Below, piece after piece: positions 50,525 through 55,263 of a stretch of DNA of 55,263 bases. The DNA is taken from NCBI GenBank assembly GCA_017465465.1, contig JAFTWE010000007.1:1-55263 (forward strand), read 5' to 3'. The notes beneath the pieces are model-generated. The model saw only the letters and a program-made list of their open reading frames with translations, was not told the DNA's origin and searched no databases. Both the position numbers and the translations under genes were made by a program. The stretch comes from Clostridia bacterium. Its GTDB lineage: Bacteria; Bacillota; Clostridia; Oscillospirales; Acutalibacteraceae. How positions within the stretch are numbered: the first letter of the stretch is position 1; each line of letters starts with the position of its first letter.

Positions 50525-50956
50525 TTATCGTTTTGTTACTGTGAGGGTATTGCCGTTAACTGCGGTAACGGTAACATATTCGCCCTCTTTGATTTCACCG
50601 TCACAAACAGCGTTCCAATAAACATCACCAACAATAACTCTGCCGTCGGTGTCGTTGATGTCAGTTTTTGCTGTTGCGGTTTTGCCTATTAAAAGGTCGT
50701 TGGTTTCTGCCAGCTTTTCTGATTTTGATTTTTTGAAAAATTTCTTACACAAAAACATTGTAATTGCCGAAACAACAAGAAAAACTGTAAGCTGAATGTA
50801 AAAGTTTTTGACCCACACGGAAAGTATGGCGGCAATTATTGCCCCGGGAACAAACCATATTGAAACAAGCCCTGCGGTCAGTGCTTCAATCACAAGAAAT
50901 CCTCCTGCGGCAATCATCCACACAATCCAAAAATTATTTTGAATAAATTCAATCAT
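50525..50956 (-). CDS. NfeD-like membrane protein
   Basis: 143 aa, the short form without a ClpP-type protease domain. Two to three membrane helices (WIVWMIAAGGFLVIEALTAG, FVPGAIIAAILSVWV, QLTVFLVVSAITMFLC) followed by an OB-fold domain (LLIGKTATAKTDINDTDGRV, EYVTVTAVNGNTLTVTKR). Overlaps in operon with the SPFH gene, 11 bases apart. Works with SPFH proteins in membrane quality control. Confidence 0.9.
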   Translation of the reverse strand: MIEFIQNNFWIVWMIAAGGFLVIEALTAGLVSIWFVPGAIIAAILSVWVKNFYIQLTVFLVVSAITMFLCKKFFKKSKSEKLAETNDLLIGKTATAKTDINDTDGRVIVGDVYWNAVCDGEIKEGEYVTVTAVNGNTLTVTKR

Positions 50957-51116
50957 AAAATTCCCCCTTTTTGTTGTGTGTCAATGGATATAATCCATTT
51001 TTATGATACCACAAAGATTTTATCTTTTCAATAATTCCAATACTGAAAATCGCCGAAAAAAGATATCAAAATTACAGCATAATGACAAAATTTTAACAAT
51101 TCAATCAATAAAAAAA

Positions 51117-51134
51117 CAGCCGCCGAAGCGACTG
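51117..51134 (-). terminator. Terminator of the acn-icd-rex operon
   Basis: On the minus strand CAGTCGC-TTCG-GCGGCTG, a 7-bp stem with the stable UUCG tetraloop, followed by T6; immediately after the rex gene. Confidence 0.88.
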
Positions 51135-51141
51135 CTTTAAA

Positions 51142-51783
51142 TTATTCAGCTTTATTCATCATCTGATAGTTAAGGGTCATAAGGCTGTCGTTGAGGTGAA
51201 CATTTTCGCTTACCGTACCGGGGAAGTTCGCCGCTACATCATAGTGGCTGAAATTCCAGAAATTATTAACACCCAGGCTCACAAGCTCACTTACAATTCC
51301 TTCTGCCGCTGTTTCAGGAATACACAGCACAGCAACCTTAGGGGAGTGCTCATTGCAAAATTCACTAAGAGAGCTCATGTGTCGGATTTCCATACCGTTT
51401 ACATTTTCACCTGACAAAGACTTGTCGCTGTCAAAAAGGCCGATGATGTTAAATCCGCTTTTTGCAAATTTCATATGAGAAGCCATAGCCTTGCCAAGAT
51501 TACCCATACCGATGATAATTGCTTTGTTACCGTTGTTTACGCCGAGGATAGTGCCTATTTCGTTATATAACTGCTCCACATTGTAACCGTAACCCTGCTG
51601 ACCGAATCCGCCGAAGCAGTTAAGGTCCTGCCTGATTTGAGATGCCGTGAAGCCCATTTTCGATGAAAGCTCTTTTGAAGAAATTCTCACAACACCGTTC
51701 TTTTTAAGGTTGCCCAAAAATCGGTAATAGCGAGGCAGTCTTTTAATAACTGACATCGAAATATTTTCAGGTTTGTTTGGCAT
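51142..51783 (-). CDS. rex: Redox-sensing transcriptional repressor Rex
   Basis: 213 aa, full length. N-terminal winged helix (VIKRLPRYYRFLGNLKKNGV, ISSKELSSKMGFTASQIRQD, LNCFGGFGQQGYGYNV) and a Rossmann NAD(H)-binding domain (AIIIGMGNLGKAMASHM, GLFDSDKSLSG, VAVLCIPETAAEGIV, NFWNFSHYDV). Rex dimers release DNA when NADH is high. Encoded 53 bases after the isocitrate dehydrogenase gene, apparently as third gene of that operon; a Rex-like operator precedes the operon. Confidence 0.95.
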   Translation of the reverse strand: MPNKPENISMSVIKRLPRYYRFLGNLKKNGVVRISSKELSSKMGFTASQIRQDLNCFGGFGQQGYGYNVEQLYNEIGTILGVNNGNKAIIIGMGNLGKAMASHMKFAKSGFNIIGLFDSDKSLSGENVNGMEIRHMSSLSEFCNEHSPKVAVLCIPETAAEGIVSELVSLGVNNFWNFSHYDVAANFPGTVSENVHLNDSLMTLNYQMMNKAE

Positions 51784-51836
51784 AAGTTACCTTCCTTAAT
51801 TCGGCAACAGTCAAAATCTGTCTGCCTGATTTTTTA

Positions 51837-53006
51837 TTATTCGCAAAGCTTGCGAACTGTGTCCATTACATAGTCGCCAAACTCACTGCAGGTGCAGCCG
51901 TTGTCGCGTCCTGTAATCTGATACTTCTTCTCTTCATACATACAAATGTCAAGAGCTCTTTCAAGAAGGTCAGCCTTCTCCTGCTCACCGATGTGTGAAA
52001 GGAGCATAACTGATGCACGAAGCATTGAGCATGGGTCAGCATACTGACCTCTGCCTTCTCTCATCATTCTTGGGGCTGAGCCGTGGATAGCTTCAAACAT
52101 AGCATATTTCTTGCCGATGTTTGCACTGCCTGCTGTGCCTACGCCGCCCTGGAATTCAGCAGCTTCGTCTGTGATGATATCGCCGTAAAGATTGGGGAGA
52201 ATGAACACCTTGAAATCTGTGCGGCGCTTTTTGTCGATAAGCTTTGCTGTGGTGATATCAATATACCACTCGTCTGTGATGATTTCAGGGTAATCCTTAC
52301 CGATGTTTTTGCAAAGGTTGAGGAATTTACCGTCAGTTGTCTTAATGATGTTTGCCTTTGTGATGATAGAAACTCTTTCTTTCTTGTTTCTTCTTGCATA
52401 GTCATAAGCGAGCTTTGCAATTCTTTCACAGCCCTCAGTTGTGGTAACAACAAAGTCAACTGCAAGGTCATCTGTAACATTAACACCCTTTGAGCCTACT
52501 GCATAAGCACCCTCAGTGTTTTCACGGAAGAAAGTCCAGTCAATGCCTTCTTCAGGAACTTTAACGGGACGAAGGTTAGCAAAAAGGTCAAGAGCCTTTC
52601 TCATAGCAACGTTTGCGCTTTCAATGTTTGGCCATGGGTCGCCTGCCTGAGGAGTAGTTGTCGGTCCCTTAAGGATAACGTGGCAAGCTTTAAGCTCAGC
52701 CATAACATCGTCAGGAATAGCCTTGTTAGCTGCAACGCGGTTTTCAATGGTAAGACCGTCAATTACCTTAAACTCAACCTTACCTGCTTCAACCTTGTCA
52801 GCGAGCATATATTCAAGCACTCTTGCGCTCTCTTTTGTAATAATCGGGCCGATGCCGTCACCGCCGCAAACGCCGATGATAATTTTATCAAGCTTTTCGT
52901 AATCAACGAAATCGCCCTGAGCCTTGATTGAGTCAGAGCGGTCGCTCTGCTCTCTTACAAGAGCTTCAAATTTTTCTACTGCATTTTTAATCTGTGCTTC
53001 AGTCAT
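51837..53006 (-). CDS. icd: Isocitrate/isopropylmalate dehydrogenase-family enzyme, probable NAD-type isocitrate dehydrogenase
   Basis: 389 aa. IIGVCGGDGIGPIITKESAR at the N terminus, LKGPTTTPQAGDPWPNIESA, DLFANLRPVKV, FFRENTEGAY (substrate phosphate/carboxylate contacts), TKANIIKTTDGKF, GDIITDEAAEFQGG and GSANIGKKYAMFEAIHGSAP. The pairing with aconitase argues for isocitrate to 2-oxoglutarate rather than leucine synthesis. GDIITDE carries the metal-binding Asp. Twelve bases after the aconitase gene. Supplies 2-oxoglutarate for glutamate and glutamine synthesis. Confidence 0.92.
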   Translation of the reverse strand: MTEAQIKNAVEKFEALVREQSDRSDSIKAQGDFVDYEKLDKIIIGVCGGDGIGPIITKESARVLEYMLADKVEAGKVEFKVIDGLTIENRVAANKAIPDDVMAELKACHVILKGPTTTPQAGDPWPNIESANVAMRKALDLFANLRPVKVPEEGIDWTFFRENTEGAYAVGSKGVNVTDDLAVDFVVTTTEGCERIAKLAYDYARRNKKERVSIITKANIIKTTDGKFLNLCKNIGKDYPEIITDEWYIDITTAKLIDKKRRTDFKVFILPNLYGDIITDEAAEFQGGVGTAGSANIGKKYAMFEAIHGSAPRMMREGRGQYADPCSMLRASVMLLSHIGEQEKADLLERALDICMYEEKKYQITGRDNGCTCSEFGDYVMDTVRKLCE

Positions 53007-53018
53007 TGTAATTCTCCT

Positions 53019-54950
53019 TTATGAATTTTCACGAGTGTAGTCAAGAAGACCGCCTGCAAGAATAATCTGAACCTGACGCTCTGAAAGCTGATAATCAAGC
53101 TCGTATTCTTCGCCTGTTGTTTTATTTTTAAGAACAGCAGTTTTGCCGTTTGAAATCACATCTCTGATTCGGGGGAGGCAAAGCTCGTCGTTTACGCTGA
53201 TTTTATCATAGTCCTCACTGTTTTTGAATGTGAAGGGGATAATACCTGCATTAACAAGGTTTGCACAGTGAATTCTTGCAAAGCTCTTTGTGATAACAGC
53301 CTTGATTCCAAGATAAAGAGGAACAAGAGCGGCGTGCTCACGGGATGAGCCCTGGCCGTAGTTACTGCCGCCGATGATAATGCCTTCGCCGGCTTCCTTA
53401 CAATGCTCTGCAAACTTTTCGTCACACTGCTTGAAGCAGAAGTTTGAAAGGTAAGGAATATTTGAACGGTAGGGGAGAATCTTAGCGCCTGCAGGCATAA
53501 TGTGGTCAGTTGTGATGTTATCGCCAACCTTAAGCACTGCTTTAGCGGTAATCTCTTCGGGAAGAGGCTTTGTTGTGGGGAAGGGCTTGATGTTTGGTCC
53601 GTAAATAACCTCAACGCTGTCAGCTTCTTCAACTGAAGCGGGCATTGTAATCATATTGTCATTGATGATAAATTCATCAGGCATTTCAATTTCAGCGGCT
53701 GCGCCAAGCTCTCTCGGGTCGGTGAGAACACCTGTAAGAGCAGAAGCGGCGGCTGTTTCGGGGCTTACAAGGTAGATGCCTGCATCAGCAGTACCTGAAC
53801 GGCCCTCAAAGTTTCTGTTGAATGTTCTCAGAGAAATACCCTCTGAGTTGGGTGACTGACCCATACCGATGCAAGGACCGCAAGCAGACTCAAGAATTCT
53901 TGCGCCTGCGTCAATGATATCAGCAAGAGCGCCACAGCGTGAAAGCATATTGAGAACCTGCTTTGAGCCGGGAGCGATTGAAAGGCTTACGTCAGGATGA
54001 ACTGTTTTGCCCTTAAGAATAGCGGCAACCTTAAGCATATCAAGAAGTGATGAGTTTGTGCATGAGCCGATGCAAACCTGGTCAACCTTGATTTTGCCGA
54101 TTGCTTCAACTTCCTTAACATTATCGGGCATGTGAGGCATAGCGGCAAGGGGAGCAAGAGTGGAAAGGTCAATTTCAATAACCTCGTCATAAACTGCATC
54201 CTCGTCAGCCTTGAGCTCAACCCAGTCTTTTTCTCTGCCCTGAGCTTTAAGGAAAGCCTTTGTAATTTCATCTGATGGGAAAATTGAGGTTGTAGCACCC
54301 AATTCAGCGCCCATGTTTGTAATTGTTGCTCTTTCGGGAACAGAAAGTGTCTTAACGCCCTCTCCGCCGTATTCAACAATTTTGCCTACGCCGCCTTTAA
54401 CAGACATAATGCGAAGCACTTCAAGGATAATATCCTTAGCGGCAACCCAAGGCTGAAGCTGACCTTTGAGGTTAACTCTTACCATCTTGGGCATTGTTAT
54501 GTAATAAGCACCTCCGCCCATTGCAACTGCAACATCAAGACCGCCTGCACCCATAGCAAGCATACCGATACCGCCGCCTGTGGGAGTGTGGCTGTCAGAG
54601 CCGATGAGAGTCTTGCCGGGGATACCGAAGCGCTCAAGATGAACCTGATGGCAAATACCGTTACCGGGGCGTGAAAAACGAAGACCTCTCTTCTTTGCAA
54701 CGCTGCCGATAAAGCGATGGTCGTCTGCATTTTCAAAGCCTGTCTGCAAAGTGTTGTGGTCAATATAAGCAACTGAAAGCTCTGTTTTAACTCTGTCAAT
54801 ACCCATAGCTTCAAATTCAAGGTAAGCCATTGTGCCGGTAGCGTCCTGAGTAAGAGTCTGGTCAATGCGAAGACCAACTTCACTGCCGACAGTCATATTA
54901 CCTGAAAGAAGATGGTTTTTAATAATCTTCTGTCCAATAGTATAACCCAT
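53019..54950 (-). CDS. acn: Aconitate hydratase
   Basis: 643 aa, the shorter bacterial form related to mitochondrial aconitase and the LeuCD-like single-chain enzymes. 4Fe-4S ligands: VCIGSCTNSS and ESACGPCIGMGQSP. Other signatures: GSDSHTPTGGGIGMLAMGAG, NFEGRSGTADAGIYLVSPE, and the swivel domain GGSNYGQGSSREHAALVPLY with catalytic Ser in GSSREH. Converts citrate to isocitrate. First gene of acn-icd-rex, with GGAGGA before the start at 54950. Confidence 0.96.
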   Translation of the reverse strand: MGYTIGQKIIKNHLLSGNMTVGSEVGLRIDQTLTQDATGTMAYLEFEAMGIDRVKTELSVAYIDHNTLQTGFENADDHRFIGSVAKKRGLRFSRPGNGICHQVHLERFGIPGKTLIGSDSHTPTGGGIGMLAMGAGGLDVAVAMGGGAYYITMPKMVRVNLKGQLQPWVAAKDIILEVLRIMSVKGGVGKIVEYGGEGVKTLSVPERATITNMGAELGATTSIFPSDEITKAFLKAQGREKDWVELKADEDAVYDEVIEIDLSTLAPLAAMPHMPDNVKEVEAIGKIKVDQVCIGSCTNSSLLDMLKVAAILKGKTVHPDVSLSIAPGSKQVLNMLSRCGALADIIDAGARILESACGPCIGMGQSPNSEGISLRTFNRNFEGRSGTADAGIYLVSPETAAASALTGVLTDPRELGAAAEIEMPDEFIINDNMITMPASVEEADSVEVIYGPNIKPFPTTKPLPEEITAKAVLKVGDNITTDHIMPAGAKILPYRSNIPYLSNFCFKQCDEKFAEHCKEAGEGIIIGGSNYGQGSSREHAALVPLYLGIKAVITKSFARIHCANLVNAGIIPFTFKNSEDYDKISVNDELCLPRIRDVISNGKTAVLKNKTTGEEYELDYQLSERQVQIILAGGLLDYTRENS

Positions 54951-54983
54951 TGTTTTATCCTCCTAGAAAATAATTTAACACAC

Positions 54984-55002
54984 TTGTGCAATTTTTTAAC
55001 AA
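54984..55002. promoter_or_regulatory. Rex-like operator upstream of acn
   Basis: TTGTGCAATTTTTTAACAA, an imperfect palindrome with both TTGT/ACAA ends of the Rex consensus (TTGTgAA..TTcACAA or TTGTTAA..TTAACAA). It lies just downstream of the -10 box, where a bound repressor would block transcription. Confidence 0.5.
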
Positions 55003-55007
55003 ACTTT

Positions 55008-55036
55008 ATTATATATTTTTTACCACCCTTTGTCAA
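55008..55036 (-). promoter_or_regulatory. Promoter of the acn-icd-rex operon
   Basis: Minus strand: TTGACA (55036-55031), 17-base spacer, TATAAT (55013-55008); a full consensus match. Confidence 0.85.
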
Positions 55037-55263
55037 TCCATTTTCACTATATAATAGAATTATTTTTCACCTCCAACACAGCATTGTTGACATTTTTATT
55101 TGCGAGATTTATAATATATTTATATAAAAGACTAACTATTAAAAGTCAATAGTAAAAATCAAAAAATGTTGTGAAATGTAAGACGGTGAAAAAAGGCATA
55201 ACAAAACAGACGTCAAAGACGCCGAGTTTTAAAGATTAAAAGAATTTATGCTTTTGATATGTA
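55037..55263. other. AT-rich non-coding sequence at the right edge
   Basis: No gene with start and ribosome binding site is seen. A TATATAATAGAAT stretch and a TTGTGAAAT near 55170 might be regulatory sequence for a gene beyond the window. Confidence 0.4.

Noticed and set aside
53192..54883. Several long leucine-rich open frames opposite or within the aconitase gene
   Set aside because: Frame-shifted shadows of acn caused by its codon bias.
1..55263. tRNA or rRNA genes as integration targets
   Set aside because: No cloverleaf or rRNA signature was noticed near either element end; a tRNA scan was not possible.

Overview
The window reads as a piece of a low-GC Gram-positive genome, most likely a gut Clostridia of the Oscillospirales/Ruminococcaceae kind. 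Reasons: strong AAGGAGG ribosome binding sites, TTGACA-17-TATAAT promoters, a domain-swapped (circularly permuted) GH3 beta-glucosidase, a Rex regulator, and mobilizable elements of the large-serine-recombinase/MobV/TnpV type common in these bacteria. No rRNA, tRNA or CRISPR array was seen. The left 30.6 kb is accessory DNA; the right 24.7 kb looks like ordinary chromosome.

Accessory half. Two related mobilizable elements lie head to tail. Element A enters from the left edge (parB-like 1-558, mobV 563-1762, non-coding transfer region to about 2530) and carries three cargo blocks. Block 1 (2590-7940, minus strand) is a tight eight-gene operon of small-molecule-modifying enzymes (phosphatase, two GNATs, HAD, methyltransferase, P-loop kinase, nucleotidyltransferase, HEPN-like protein), preceded by a promoter, an 18-codon leader peptide and an attenuator-like hairpin. 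Block 2 (8198-10084, plus strand) is a retron: promoter, structured ncRNA with 9-bp a1/a2 repeats, a 58-aa hydrophobic ORF whose ribosome binding site and start codon lie inside the msd, an HTH protein and a retron-type reverse transcriptase. Block 3 (10093-13250, minus strand) is an HTH/ATPase/TOPRIM/ADP-ribosyltransferase operon convergent with the retron. Element A ends with tnpV and a DUF6809-like gene (13464-14106).

Element B (about 14243-30585) has recognisable imperfect inverted ends. It carries a large serine recombinase, a small protein, parB-like, mobV, a second copy of the transfer region, a three-gene operon containing two HEPN-motif proteins (19633-23427), a two-component system with an antimicrobial-peptide-type ABC transporter, an APH-fold kinase and a second tnpV.

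Chromosomal half. From about 30.6 kb: two small unknown/LRR-like genes, a GH63-like glycosidase bracketed by a 65-bp direct repeat, a secreted alpha/beta hydrolase with an A6 frameshift at its start, small envelope proteins, an HTH membrane protein, glutamine synthetase, an HTH/TPR regulator, a Kef-type antiporter, a secreted beta-helix protein, a RibD-like reductase, the permuted GH3 enzyme, a secreted metallophosphoesterase, an SPFH/NfeD pair, and finally an acn-icd-rex operon with a Rex-like operator just after its promoter.

The best candidate for a new system is the retron, in which the toxin-like ORF is built into the ncRNA: copying the msd into DNA would consume the ribosome binding site and AUG of the small hydrophobic protein. 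The HEPN operon and the ATPase-TOPRIM-ART operon are further defence candidates. All functional statements come from reading the sequence and from memory of protein families; nothing was searched.
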